From assembly GCF_003014735.1 (NCBI RefSeq), contig NZ_PYAX01000005.1, positions 434,001 through 498,000 on the forward strand: a DNA stretch of 64,000 bases, given 5' to 3'. Numbering within the stretch: the stretch's first letter is position 1; each line of letters begins with the position of its first letter. The position numbers were made by a program, and so were the translations under genes. This document shows positions 19,059 through 29,074 of the stretch, one piece after another. Source of the DNA: Saccharothrix carnea. GTDB lineage: Bacteria; Actinomycetota; Actinomycetes; Mycobacteriales; Pseudonocardiaceae. The notes under the pieces are model-generated. The model was not told the origin of the DNA. It saw nothing but the letters and a program-made list of their open reading frames with translations, and made no database searches.

Positions 19059-20083
19059 CAGAGAACTCCTCCGTTCACGTCCGTCAGCGGCACGAACGTG
19101 CCACCGGCGGCAAGACTGGCCGACGCGGCCTCCAACTGGGCCAGCACCCGCAGGCCCGAGCGCCCGTCGGTCAGCGGCGCCCGCTTCTCCAGGATCGACG
19201 CGGCGAACTCCGCCATTACTCCGCGCAGCGCCTCACCACCCGGCAGGGCGGGCGCGACCATGTCGCCGATGCGGTAGGAGACGCGCACGCTCTCGTCGTC
19301 GGGCCGCTCGATGCCGCGGTCGTAGACGGCCAGCGGCTGCGTCGGGTCGAGGTCGTTCCACACGGCCGTGCGGGCCGAGCCGCCGACGATCATCGTGCGG
19401 ATCTTGGTGGGGGACAGCCAGTTCACGTGCGCGTGCGCGATGGAGCCGTTGGACAGCTGCACCGACATGTACGCCACGCAGGCGCGGCCGACGCCCGCCG
19501 GGTCCGAGCCGTGCGCCGCGACCGCCACCGGGTGCACGTCGTCGGGCAGGATCGAGTCGAGGATCGACAGGTCGTGGGGCGCGAGGTCCCACAGCACGTC
19601 GATGTCCGGCTGGACCAGGCCCAGGTTGATGCGCACCGAGTCGATGTACTGGATGTCGCCCAGTTCACCACCGCGGACCAGTTCGCGCAGCCTGCGCACC
19701 ACCGGCGTGTAGCAGAACGTGTGGTCGAGCATCAGCGTCAGGCCGCGCTCCTCGGCGGCCGTGACCAGCTTCAACCCGTCCGCGTAGGACGAGGCCAGCG
19801 GCTTCTCGACCAGCACGTGCTTGCCCGCCTCCAGCGCGGCGAGCGCGACCCGCAGGTGGGTGGCCGCCGGGGTGGCCACCGCCACCGCCTCGACCTCGGG
19901 GTCGGCCAGCACCTCTTCGAGGGATGACGTCACCCGGACGGTGCTGTACCGGCCCAGGACGTTGCGCGCGCGCTCGACGTCGAGGTCGCACAACGTCGTC
20001 AGCCGTAGTTCGGGGGTCGCCTGGACGTTGCGCACCAGGTTCGGCCCCCAGTAACCGGCACCGATGACGGCCACACCAACCAT
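19058..20083 (-). CDS. Gfo/Idh/MocA-family sugar dehydrogenase (WlbA/WbpB-like)
   Basis: 341 aa. N-terminal Rossmann domain with VAVIGAGYWGPNLVRN; VLVEKPLASS is the EKP motif. C-terminal substrate domain with WDLAPHDLSIL. ATG 20083 follows GAGAGGA. First gene of a six-gene operon. Together with the WbpE-like and WbpD-like genes it matches the three-enzyme set turning UDP-GlcNAcA into UDP-GlcNAc3NAcA. The UDP-GlcNAc 6-dehydrogenase (WbpA) needed first is not in this window. Confidence 0.85.
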   Translation of the reverse strand: MVGVAVIGAGYWGPNLVRNVQATPELRLTTLCDLDVERARNVLGRYSTVRVTSSLEEVLADPEVEAVAVATPAATHLRVALAALEAGKHVLVEKPLASSYADGLKLVTAAEERGLTLMLDHTFCYTPVVRRLRELVRGGELGDIQYIDSVRINLGLVQPDIDVLWDLAPHDLSILDSILPDDVHPVAVAAHGSDPAGVGRACVAYMSVQLSNGSIAHAHVNWLSPTKIRTMIVGGSARTAVWNDLDPTQPLAVYDRGIERPDDESVRVSYRIGDMVAPALPGGEALRGVMAEFAASILEKRAPLTDGRSGLRVLAQLEAASASLAAGGTFVPLTDVNGGVL

Positions 20084-20249
20084 CGAAATCCTCTCCGAGT
20101 CTGGGAAGCACCAGCGCGGCCGCGAGCGGCGTCGACTCCGCACGCTCGTCGTGCGGCGGCTGGGCGTACCCGAGGCAGTGTAGATGTCCTGGGTTGCAGT
20201 ACTCTTCGAGCCACCTTCGTCCAACTTGCGTGGTATCTGGAGACCTCTT

Positions 20250-20936
20250 GTGACCGACTGGTCGGAAGTGTGGCTCGTCGTCCCGGTCTACAACGAGGGA
20301 CAGGTCATCGAGGACGTCGTCCGGCACGCGCGGCAGACGTTCCCCAACATCGTGTGCGTGGACGACGGCAGCCGGGACAACTCCGCGGACGGCATCCGGG
20401 CCGGTGGCGCCCACCTCGTCCAGCACCCGGTCAACCTCGGTCAGGGCGCGGCGATCCAGACCGGCATCGAGTACGCCCGCAGGCAGCCGGGCGCCGAGTA
20501 CTTCGTCACCTTCGACGCCGATGGCCAGCACCGCGTCGAGGACGTGCTGTCCATGTTGGAGCGACTGCGGTCCGAGCCGCTGGACATCATCGTCGGCACC
20601 CGCTTCCACGGTGACACCGCGCACATCCCGTGGATCAAGCGGGTGGTGCTCAAGACGGTCGTGATGCTCAGCCGCCGCACGCGCAAGCTCGGCCTGACCG
20701 ACGCGCACAACGGCCTGCGGGTGTTCAACCGCACGGTCGCCGAGCAGATGAACATCACGCTGAACGGCATGGGCCACGCGTCGGAGATCGTCGAGATGAT
20801 CGACCACCGCAAGTGGCGGGTGGCCGAGGAGCCGGTGACGATCCTGTACACCGAGTACTCGATGGCCAAGGGCCAGTCGCTCATCAACGGTGTGAACATC
20901 CTGTTCGACACCATGCTCAAGAGCAAGGCGCACTGA
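20250..20936 (+). CDS. GT2 glycosyltransferase, polyprenyl-phosphate-sugar synthase type
   Basis: 228 aa GT-A domain. LVVPVYNEGQVIEDVV at the N-terminus; CVDDGSRDNSADG and TFDADGQH (DXD) bind UDP-sugar and metal. No C-terminal membrane segments are present, as in DPM1-type enzymes. GTG 20250 has GGAG 8 nt upstream. The neighbouring DUF2304 membrane protein, 2 nt away, is the common partner of this subgroup and probably its membrane anchor. Confidence 0.87.
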   Translation: MTDWSEVWLVVPVYNEGQVIEDVVRHARQTFPNIVCVDDGSRDNSADGIRAGGAHLVQHPVNLGQGAAIQTGIEYARRQPGAEYFVTFDADGQHRVEDVLSMLERLRSEPLDIIVGTRFHGDTAHIPWIKRVVLKTVVMLSRRTRKLGLTDAHNGLRVFNRTVAEQMNITLNGMGHASEIVEMIDHRKWRVAEEPVTILYTEYSMAKGQSLINGVNILFDTMLKSKAH

Positions 20937-20938
20937 TC

Positions 20939-21304
20939 ATGCTGATCCAGTACATCCTGGTCCTGTTCACGATCGCCGTCCTGCTGCTGTTCCTGCGCAA
21001 GCGCGGGACGACGAAGTCGGCGGCGAGCGTGAAGCTCGCGTTCATGCTGTTCGTGGTGTTCGGCATCTACGCCGTGCTCCGCCCGGGCGACGTGACCGTG
21101 GTGGCCGGCTGGCTCGGCGTCGGCCGCGGCACCGACCTGCTGCTGTACGCGCTGGTCGTGGTGTTCACCTTCACCACCCTGAACGCCTACCTGAGGTTCA
21201 AGGAGCTGGAGCTGCGGTACGCGCGGCTGGCGCGGGCGATCGCGCTGCGCCAGGCCGAGCCGCCGGTTTCCGCTGGTCAAGGGCCTGGTGCGGAGCGGTC
21301 ATGA
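20939..21304 (+). CDS. DUF2304 membrane protein
   Basis: 121 aa with three hydrophobic helices (about 3-19, 32-48, 66-85). An amphipathic cytoplasmic tail (LRFKELELRYARLARAIAL) follows. Starts 2 nt after the GT2 stop and overlaps the next GT2 gene by 4 nt (ATGA). DUF2304 genes habitually accompany DPM1-like glycosyltransferases; a scaffold role is inferred. Confidence 0.85.
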   Translation: MLIQYILVLFTIAVLLLFLRKRGTTKSAASVKLAFMLFVVFGIYAVLRPGDVTVVAGWLGVGRGTDLLLYALVVVFTFTTLNAYLRFKELELRYARLARAIALRQAEPPVSAGQGPGAERS

Positions 21305-22188
21305 GCGTGCACTTCGTCGTTCCCTACTACCTGGACGCGCGGTTCCTGATCGAGCTGGTCGACAGCGTCCGCAAGCAGACCAGCGACCAGTGGCGGCTGA
21401 CCGTCGTGGACGACCGGTACCCGGACACGACGGCGGAGGAGTACGTGCGCGGGTTGGGTGACCCGCGCATCGAGTACGTGCGCAACGAGCGCAACCTCGG
21501 CGCCACCGCCAACGTGAGCCGGTGCATGACGCTGGGCAAGGAGGAGTACCTCGTCGTCATGGGCGCCGACGACGCGTTGGAGCCCAGGTACGTCGAGGTC
21601 GTCCTGGAGGCGTTCAAGCGGTACCCGAACGCCGTCATGGTGCACCCCGGCGTGATCGTGGTCGACGGCGACAGCCGGCCGACCGACAGCCTCGCCGACA
21701 AGATCAAGCGGGTGGCCGCCCGGTCGGCGTGGAAAGAGCTGGAGCTGGACGGCCCCACCGCCGCGCAGAGCCTGATGAACGGCAACTGGCTGTACGTGCC
21801 GGCCATGGCGTTCCGCAACGACGCCGTGCCCAGGATCAAGCGGCTCGGCGAGTTCGGCTCGATCGCCGACCTGGCGTGGTCGATCGACATGCTCATCGGC
21901 GGCGGCACGCTGGCCCTGGACCCGACGCCGGTGTTCCGCTACCGCAGGCACGCGTCCAGCCACTCCTCGATCGGCGCGCACAGCGTGCGGCGGTTCGAGG
22001 AGGAGCAGCGGTACTACGCCGCGGCGGCCGAGCAGCTCAGCCAGGTCGGCTGGCACAAGGCCGCGCGCGCCGCGCGGCTGCACCTGCTCTGCCGCGGCCA
22101 CATCACCAAGTCGGCGATCGACGCCGCGGTGGCGCGTGACCTGAAGCTCGCCAAGTCGCTGGCCGGTCGGGCGTTCAAGCGGGTGTGA
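21301..22188 (+). CDS. GT2 family glycosyltransferase
   Basis: 295 aa. Begins VHFVVPYYLDARFLIELVDSVRKQ; VVDDRYPDTTAEEY and VVMGADDALEP are the nucleotide and DXD-like motifs. RYRRHASSHSS follows in the acceptor half. Its ATG overlaps the DUF2304 stop, so it is the third gene of a GT2-DUF2304-GT2 operon. It likely adds a sugar to a lipid-linked glycan; donor and acceptor are unknown. Confidence 0.85.
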   Translation: MSVHFVVPYYLDARFLIELVDSVRKQTSDQWRLTVVDDRYPDTTAEEYVRGLGDPRIEYVRNERNLGATANVSRCMTLGKEEYLVVMGADDALEPRYVEVVLEAFKRYPNAVMVHPGVIVVDGDSRPTDSLADKIKRVAARSAWKELELDGPTAAQSLMNGNWLYVPAMAFRNDAVPRIKRLGEFGSIADLAWSIDMLIGGGTLALDPTPVFRYRRHASSHSSIGAHSVRRFEEEQRYYAAAAEQLSQVGWHKAARAARLHLLCRGHITKSAIDAAVARDLKLAKSLAGRAFKRV

Positions 22189-22193
22189 CCGTT

Positions 22194-22217
22194 CGGCCGG
22201 GCCACCGCGCCCGGCCG
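22194..22217. terminator. Hairpin between convergent genes
   Basis: 8-bp GC stem CGGCCGGG/CCCGGCCG with an 8-nt loop, between the GT2 stop (22188) and the flippase-like gene stop (22235). Confidence 0.6.
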
Positions 22218-22234
22218 AGGCCCACCCGGGGCCG

Positions 22235-23518
22235 TCAGCTGGTGACGCCCCGCTGGTCCGTCTGCTCGGTGACACCGACCGCGGACGCCTGGCGGAGCGC
22301 GGCCCGCAGCCCCAGCAGCATCACCAGCAGGGTCAGCAGCGGGCCCACGGTCTGCGCCAACGCCGCGACGAACGGCGGGTCACCCGGCAGGATGACCATC
22401 GCCAGCGTGGCCGCCGACCCCACCGCCCAACCGAGCGTGATCGTCTTGTCGCGACCCAGCGCGACCAGCGCGGGCTGCGCCACGAACGCCCCGATGAGGA
22501 TGACCGTGCTGATCGCGAGCAGCATGGTGACCACGGTGGCCGGGTCGACCTTCGTGCCCATGAACGTGCGCAGCAGCCACGGCCCGACCAGCGTGAACAC
22601 CACCGCGTACACCATGCCGAGCCCGCAGAGCACGGCGAGCGCGAGCTTGATCCGCCGGGCGACGAACCCGTGGTCGCCCTTGGCGACCGCCGCGGTCAGG
22701 CTCGGCAGCAGCATCGTCTGGATCGGGTAGAGCAGCAGCAGCGGGATGCGGGCGACCACCACGGCCTGCCCGAACGCCAGCGCCACCACGCTGTCCAGCG
22801 GCAACCGGGAGTTGACCGCCAGCGGCGCCAGGTTGGGCAGCAGCTGGGACAGCAGCGTGGCCGCCGCCAGCGCCAGGAGCGCCTTGCCCACCGGCGGCAC
22901 CGCGGGCACCGGCGACGTCGACGCGGACCGCGCCTTCGGCAGCCAGAGCAGCCCGGCCAGCGTGGCGAGCAGCGATCCGCCCAGGTAGGCGAGGCCGAAC
23001 AGCCACGCCTCGGACGCCTGCAGGACCACCAGCAGCCCGCACAGCGCGAGCCGCACGCCGCCCTCGACGGTCAGCGTCATCGCGTAGCCGTTGAACCGCT
23101 GCAAGCCGGCGAGCAGGCCGCGCACCACGCTCAGCGCCGCGATCAGCGCCGGTGTCGCCAGCACCTCGGCGAACAGCACCCAGTCACCGCCGAGCGTGCG
23201 GTCGACCGCGAACGGCGCGAGCAGCAGGAGCACCGCGACGACCGCCGCCGCCAGGCTCCCGCCCGACGCGGACACCCGGCGGACCACCGCCCGCACGGGC
23301 TGCCCGGAGGCGACGGCGCGGCTGGTCACCTGTTCGAGCGCGGCGAAGATGCCCGGCCCGATCACGTTGACCACGAAGTACAGGGTCACCGCCAGGTTGG
23401 CCTGGTCGGTGCTCAACGTGTGACCCGTCAGCGCCACGAACAGGTACCCGGCGAGCCCGAACACGCCCAAGCCGAGGGCCATCTGCACGGACGGGCTGAA
23501 GAACCGCCGAAGGGTCAT
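22235..23518 (-). CDS. Polysaccharide flippase-like (MATE/MOP) membrane protein
   Basis: 427 aa, almost wholly hydrophobic with about 12 to 14 transmembrane segments. The layout (VQMALGLGVFGLAGYLFVAL, the N-terminal half through LLQRFNGYAM, then IPLLLLYPIQTMLLPSLTAAVAKGD) fits Wzx/MurJ-like exporters of lipid-linked oligosaccharides. ATG 23518 is chosen; GTG 23557 would add 13 residues. It sits beside glycosyltransferases and amino-sugar genes, so it probably flips their lipid-linked product. Confidence 0.8.
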   Translation of the reverse strand: MTLRRFFSPSVQMALGLGVFGLAGYLFVALTGHTLSTDQANLAVTLYFVVNVIGPGIFAALEQVTSRAVASGQPVRAVVRRVSASGGSLAAAVVAVLLLLAPFAVDRTLGGDWVLFAEVLATPALIAALSVVRGLLAGLQRFNGYAMTLTVEGGVRLALCGLLVVLQASEAWLFGLAYLGGSLLATLAGLLWLPKARSASTSPVPAVPPVGKALLALAAATLLSQLLPNLAPLAVNSRLPLDSVVALAFGQAVVVARIPLLLLYPIQTMLLPSLTAAVAKGDHGFVARRIKLALAVLCGLGMVYAVVFTLVGPWLLRTFMGTKVDPATVVTMLLAISTVILIGAFVAQPALVALGRDKTITLGWAVGSAATLAMVILPGDPPFVAALAQTVGPLLTLLVMLLGLRAALRQASAVGVTEQTDQRGVTS

Positions 23519-23600
23519 CGGGATCGACACCTGCCACACGGTAGGGGCACGGGGCACGCCGTCCGCCGACCGGGTCCACCCGCGGTCCGCGGTGCGGCGT

Positions 23601-25652
23601 TCAGCGGGTCGTCACCGCTTTCCCGGCGTCGCACGCGGCCAGCCGGTACAGCTTGACCGTGCCCTTCTGGGCCAGCAGCTCGAACCCGGGGTCCGAGGTC
23701 GAGACCCGCAGCCCGGGGTAGTCCTTGTTGCGCGCGTCGTGCGGCCAGAACGTCCGGTTGGCCATCAGCAGGTGCCGCACGCCCAGCCGCTCGGCCGCCC
23801 GGCACACCTCGGGGTCGCGGCCGGCCTCGTCCAGGTTGGCCGCCAGGTACGTCTGGTCGGCGCTCCACGGGATGTTGGCGTGCGGGAACAGCGCCCGGCG
23901 GCCCACCTCGGCGAGCATCAGGGTGCTGCCGTCCCACGGGTTGTTCGCCACCAGGGCGTCCTCGGGCAGCTTGGTCTCGAGCTCGGGCAGGAACTCCTTC
24001 TCCGTCCGGTCGACCAGCGTGGTGTTCTGCGGCACGGGCTCGATCGCGTACGACCCGGCGACCGTGCCCACGTTGGCCCCGACGTAGAAGACCTTGGTCA
24101 GCGGCGCCAGCGCGAGCAGCACCACCAGGCTCAGCACGGTCGGGGTGCGCCACAGGGGCGGGCGCACCGGGTCCGCGCCCTGGTCGGCGCCCGCCACCAC
24201 GATCCCGGGCGGCACGGTCGCCGCCGGCGCGGGCACCTTGGCCAGCAGCGCGCCCAGCCGGTCGGCCAGCCGCGTGATGCCGAGCACGGCGAGCGGCACG
24301 GTGGTCAGCGGCAGCATCGCGGCGAGCCGGTAGGAGTCGTTGTACCAGTAGCCGGTGATGAAGTGGGTGCCCGGCCGGTTGATCGCGGCCGCCACCACGT
24401 AGAGGAACACCGTGCCGGCGAACGCCGCCACCAGCCAGCGGCTGGTCTTCAACCGCCACGCGACCACGGCGCCGATGACCGCGACCAGGGACAGCGCCCA
24501 CAGCGCCGGCTTGCCGTTCGGCGCGGCGAGCAGGGCCTCGCCGACCGCGCGGGCGGGCGTCTCGAACGGAGGCCAGTAGTGGCTGCGCACCTCGGCGAAC
24601 ATCGGCGCGACCGCCACGTACGCCCACGCGCCCAGGAACGCGGCCACCGCGGCCACCACACCGGCCACCGCGCGGCCGGTGCGCCCGGCGCGGTGCAGCC
24701 GGACCGCCCACCGCAGGACGCTGGTGGCGATCGGGAACAGCGCCACCACGATCAGGCTGAACACCGTGTTGGGGTGGGCGAAGGCGCAGGCCACGACCAC
24801 CAGCGGGGCCAGCGCCATGGCGCGGCGCCTGCCGATGACGTCCTCCCTGGCCAGCGACGTGGCGGCGAGCACCATGGCGACACCGGCGGGCGCCAGGCCC
24901 AGGCCCAGCAGGTTCGACCACAGCACGCCGAACCCGAGCAGGCCCCACGGGAACGCGGTGAACGCCACGCTCACCACGCCGGTCACCGCCATGGCGGCGG
25001 TCGACCGGCCGACGAGCTGGCGCACCAGCAACATGCAGCTCAGCGGCCACACGAGCATCGCGATGGCGCCCGCGACGAGGTTCGCGGCCACCGCGATCGG
25101 CGTGCCCGTGCTCAGCACGACCAGCGAGGTCAGCCCGTGCCAGCCCGCCGGGTAGAACGTGGTCGGGGTGGCGACGTTGCCCAGCGTGCCCATCTCCATC
25201 GAGGAGGCGTTGCCGGAGTCGAGGATGTGCGCGAGCGCGCTGTAGTGGAAGATCGCGTCGTAGGTCTGGGACAGCTGGTCCGGCTGCCCCATGCCCTCGA
25301 CCAGCACGTACCACCCGATCGCGATCGCGGGCACCAGGCCGAGGGCGGCGGCGGCCAGCACCCGGCGCGGGTCCGTTCGACGGGGTGGCGCGATCCGCCG
25401 CAGCAGCAGCGACGCGATCACGGCCAGCGTGACGACGACGGCGGTGGCGGCCAGCACGACGAGCGGCGACCAGCGCAGGCCGAGCACGTCCGCGAGCACG
25501 GCGGTGACGGGCACGATGAGCATGCTCAGCGTCGGCGCCATGCCCCAGGCCGACAGCCCGCGCAGGCCGATCGCGTAGGAGAGCGCCGCACCGGGACCGA
25601 CCAGCCACGCGGCGGTGACGAGCGCGACCGGAACAACCTCGAACCAGCTCAT
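23601..25652 (-). CDS. DUF6541-like large integral membrane protein (GT-C-like)
   Basis: 683 aa with roughly a dozen transmembrane helices from residue 4 to about 500, followed by a soluble extracytoplasmic domain (about 515-683). The first large loop carries QTYDAIFHYSALAHILDSGNAS and FYPAGWHGLTSLV, an acidic loop typical of GT-C glycosyltransferases. The C-terminal domain has NNPWDGSTLMLAEVGRRALFPH. It probably transfers a sugar from a polyprenyl-phosphate donor, perhaps the one made by the DPM1-like enzyme at 20250. ATG 25652 follows a longer unlikely frame. Confidence 0.75.
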   Translation of the reverse strand: MSWFEVVPVALVTAAWLVGPGAALSYAIGLRGLSAWGMAPTLSMLIVPVTAVLADVLGLRWSPLVVLAATAVVVTLAVIASLLLRRIAPPRRTDPRRVLAAAALGLVPAIAIGWYVLVEGMGQPDQLSQTYDAIFHYSALAHILDSGNASSMEMGTLGNVATPTTFYPAGWHGLTSLVVLSTGTPIAVAANLVAGAIAMLVWPLSCMLLVRQLVGRSTAAMAVTGVVSVAFTAFPWGLLGFGVLWSNLLGLGLAPAGVAMVLAATSLAREDVIGRRRAMALAPLVVVACAFAHPNTVFSLIVVALFPIATSVLRWAVRLHRAGRTGRAVAGVVAAVAAFLGAWAYVAVAPMFAEVRSHYWPPFETPARAVGEALLAAPNGKPALWALSLVAVIGAVVAWRLKTSRWLVAAFAGTVFLYVVAAAINRPGTHFITGYWYNDSYRLAAMLPLTTVPLAVLGITRLADRLGALLAKVPAPAATVPPGIVVAGADQGADPVRPPLWRTPTVLSLVVLLALAPLTKVFYVGANVGTVAGSYAIEPVPQNTTLVDRTEKEFLPELETKLPEDALVANNPWDGSTLMLAEVGRRALFPHANIPWSADQTYLAANLDEAGRDPEVCRAAERLGVRHLLMANRTFWPHDARNKDYPGLRVSTSDPGFELLAQKGTVKLYRLAACDAGKAVTTR

Positions 25653-25753
25653 GTCCCTGCTACCCCACCGTCGTAGAGATGCGTGAGGCACTCCACCGGT
25701 GGCGTGACGACGACACCGGACAGCGTGAACGTGCCGGGTGCACGGTGCTGTGA

Positions 25754-27109
<1,356 letters not shown>

Positions 27110-27116
27110 TTCGGTT

Positions 27117-28988
27117 ATGTCGGGCAACTCCACCCTCGTCGAGCACGAGGCTCCGGAGAAACTGCTGGCGCAGCGCGGCCTGTTCGCCGGGCCGTCGCAG
27201 ATCGTCTCCGAAGACCTCTACGCCGAGATCTCCCAGGGCATCGCCGACCGCGAGCGGCACCGCCTGGTCGTGCACCCGCACGCCACGGTGTCGATGAACA
27301 CCTACTTCGGCCGGTTCCCGGCCACCTACTGGCAGCGGTGGTGCGTCAGCGGTGAGGTGGAGCTGAGCCTGACCCTGACCGGATCGGGCACGGTCTCGAT
27401 CGTCGCCTCCGACGCCGAGGGCGAGACCCGCACGATCGTCGCCGAGCAGGTCTCGGGGGCGGACGCGCGGGTCGTCACGATGAGCGCCAAGATCGACAAG
27501 TTCACCGACGGCGGCGCGCTGTGGTTCGACGTCGTCACCGGCGAGCACCAGCTGGTGGTCGAGGACCCCCGGTGGACCGTCGCGCCGCCGAAGAAGGTGC
27601 GGCCGACCGCGATCGTCATCTGCACGTTCAACCGGGTCGAGGACTGCCTCAACACGATGGCGGCCCTCGCGTCGGACCCGGAGCCGCTGAGCCTGGTCGA
27701 CGCGGTGTACGTGGTGGACCAGGGCAGCGACCCGGTCGAGTCGAGGCCCCGGTTCGCCGAGGTCGCCGCCGCGCTGGGCGAGAAGCTGCGCTACATCCGC
27801 CAGCCCAACCTCGGCGGCGCCGGCGGCTTCACCCGCGGCCTGTACGAGGTCATGGAGGTCGACCACGCCGAGCACGCCAACGTGCTCTTCATGGACGACG
27901 ACGTGCTGTGCGAGCCGGAGATCGTGGTCCGCACGACCGCGTTCGCCAACCGCACCGCGCAGCCGGTCATCGTCGGCGGCCAGATGCTGTACCTGCTGCA
28001 CCCGAACCACCTGCACGTGGGCGCGGAGTACGCCAACCTCGACACGCTGGCCCCGGGCCAGGTCGTGGAGGGCGCCCTGCACGACGCCGACCTCACCGGG
28101 TACGACGAGGAGACCGGCAAGCGCAACGTGCAGGACCGCCGGGTCGACGCGGGCTACAACGGCTGGTGGTCGTGCCTGATCCCCTCGGAGATCGTCAAGG
28201 CGGTCGGCTACCCGCTGCCGCTGTTCTTCCAGTGGGACGACATCGAGTACGGCTACCGCGCGCGGGCGCACGGGTTCGCCACGGTCACGCTGCCCGGCGC
28301 GGGCGTGTGGCACGCCGACTTCCACTGGAAGGACTGGGACGACTGGCACCGGTACTTCAACCTGCGCAACGCCCTGGTCACCTCGGCGCTGCACAGCCAG
28401 TTCGACCCGAAGCGGATCTGCCGGTCCATGGCGGCCCAGCTCGCCACCTACCTCGTCGGCATGCAGTACGGCCTGGCGGCGACGCAGCTCAAGGCCATCG
28501 AGGACTTCCTCAAGGGCCCCGAGGTGCTGCGTGACGGCGGCGTCCAGGCGGCGGCGGACATCCGCAAGCTGCGCGCCGAGTACCCCGAGACGGTCAAGCA
28601 CCCGGCCTCGGAGGTGCCCGGCATCTCGTCCGGCGACCTGCCGCTGATCAGCGCGCCGCCCGCGCCGCGGCTGTTCGCGCCGGTGCTGGCCAAGCGCGTG
28701 GTCAACCAGCTGCTCGGCCGCAGCGTGCACGACGTCGGCGCGGTGGCCGCGGGCGACTCGGCGTGGTGGCACGTGTCGCTGTTCAACACCGCCGTGGTCA
28801 CCGACGCGTCCCAGGAGGGCGTGCGGGTCCGGCGGCGCGACCGCGAGCTGGCCATCCGGCTCGGCAAGCAGGGCACCAAGCTGCTCAAGGAGCTGTACCA
28901 GCGCGCTCCCGAGATGCAGCGCGCGTACCGCGACGCGATGGACGAGCTGACCAGCCGCGAGAACTGGCGGCGGTTGTACGACCTGTGA
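27117..28988 (+). CDS. glfT2: Galactofuranosyltransferase GlfT2
   Basis: 623 aa, close to the mycobacterial enzyme's size. N-terminal beta-rich domain (about 1-150). GT-A domain follows with AIVICTFNRVEDCLNT, QPNLGGAGGFTRGLYEV, the DDD metal site (LFMDDDVLCEPE, near residue 260) and the catalytic WDD region (FFQWDDIEYGYRARAHG). A helical C-terminal domain completes it. It polymerises the alternating beta-1,5/1,6 galactan on the decaprenyl-linked acceptor from UDP-Galf. Transcribed with glf. Confidence 0.95.
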   Translation: MSGNSTLVEHEAPEKLLAQRGLFAGPSQIVSEDLYAEISQGIADRERHRLVVHPHATVSMNTYFGRFPATYWQRWCVSGEVELSLTLTGSGTVSIVASDAEGETRTIVAEQVSGADARVVTMSAKIDKFTDGGALWFDVVTGEHQLVVEDPRWTVAPPKKVRPTAIVICTFNRVEDCLNTMAALASDPEPLSLVDAVYVVDQGSDPVESRPRFAEVAAALGEKLRYIRQPNLGGAGGFTRGLYEVMEVDHAEHANVLFMDDDVLCEPEIVVRTTAFANRTAQPVIVGGQMLYLLHPNHLHVGAEYANLDTLAPGQVVEGALHDADLTGYDEETGKRNVQDRRVDAGYNGWWSCLIPSEIVKAVGYPLPLFFQWDDIEYGYRARAHGFATVTLPGAGVWHADFHWKDWDDWHRYFNLRNALVTSALHSQFDPKRICRSMAAQLATYLVGMQYGLAATQLKAIEDFLKGPEVLRDGGVQAAADIRKLRAEYPETVKHPASEVPGISSGDLPLISAPPAPRLFAPVLAKRVVNQLLGRSVHDVGAVAAGDSAWWHVSLFNTAVVTDASQEGVRVRRRDRELAIRLGKQGTKLLKELYQRAPEMQRAYRDAMDELTSRENWRRLYDL

Positions 28989-28996
28989 TCGAAGGG

Positions 28997-29032
28997 GCGG
29001 GGCGGCCGGTGAGCGGTCGCCCCGCTTCTCTT
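28997..29032 (+). terminator. Hairpin with T-rich tail between GlfT2 paralogues
   Basis: GCGGGGCG/CGCCCCGC stem (28997-29004/29018-29025) followed by a T-rich TTCTCTTT. It suggests at least partial termination after the first glfT2 gene. Confidence 0.6.
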
Positions 29033-29074
29033 TCCCCACGTCTTCCACACGCGCTTCTCACCGAGGGACCTTCA

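Noticed and set aside
14582..20083. Antibiotic deoxysugar cluster
   Set aside because: No NDP-glucose thymidylyltransferase, 2,3-dehydratase or polyketide/peptide synthase; the enzyme types fit cell-envelope amino sugars better.
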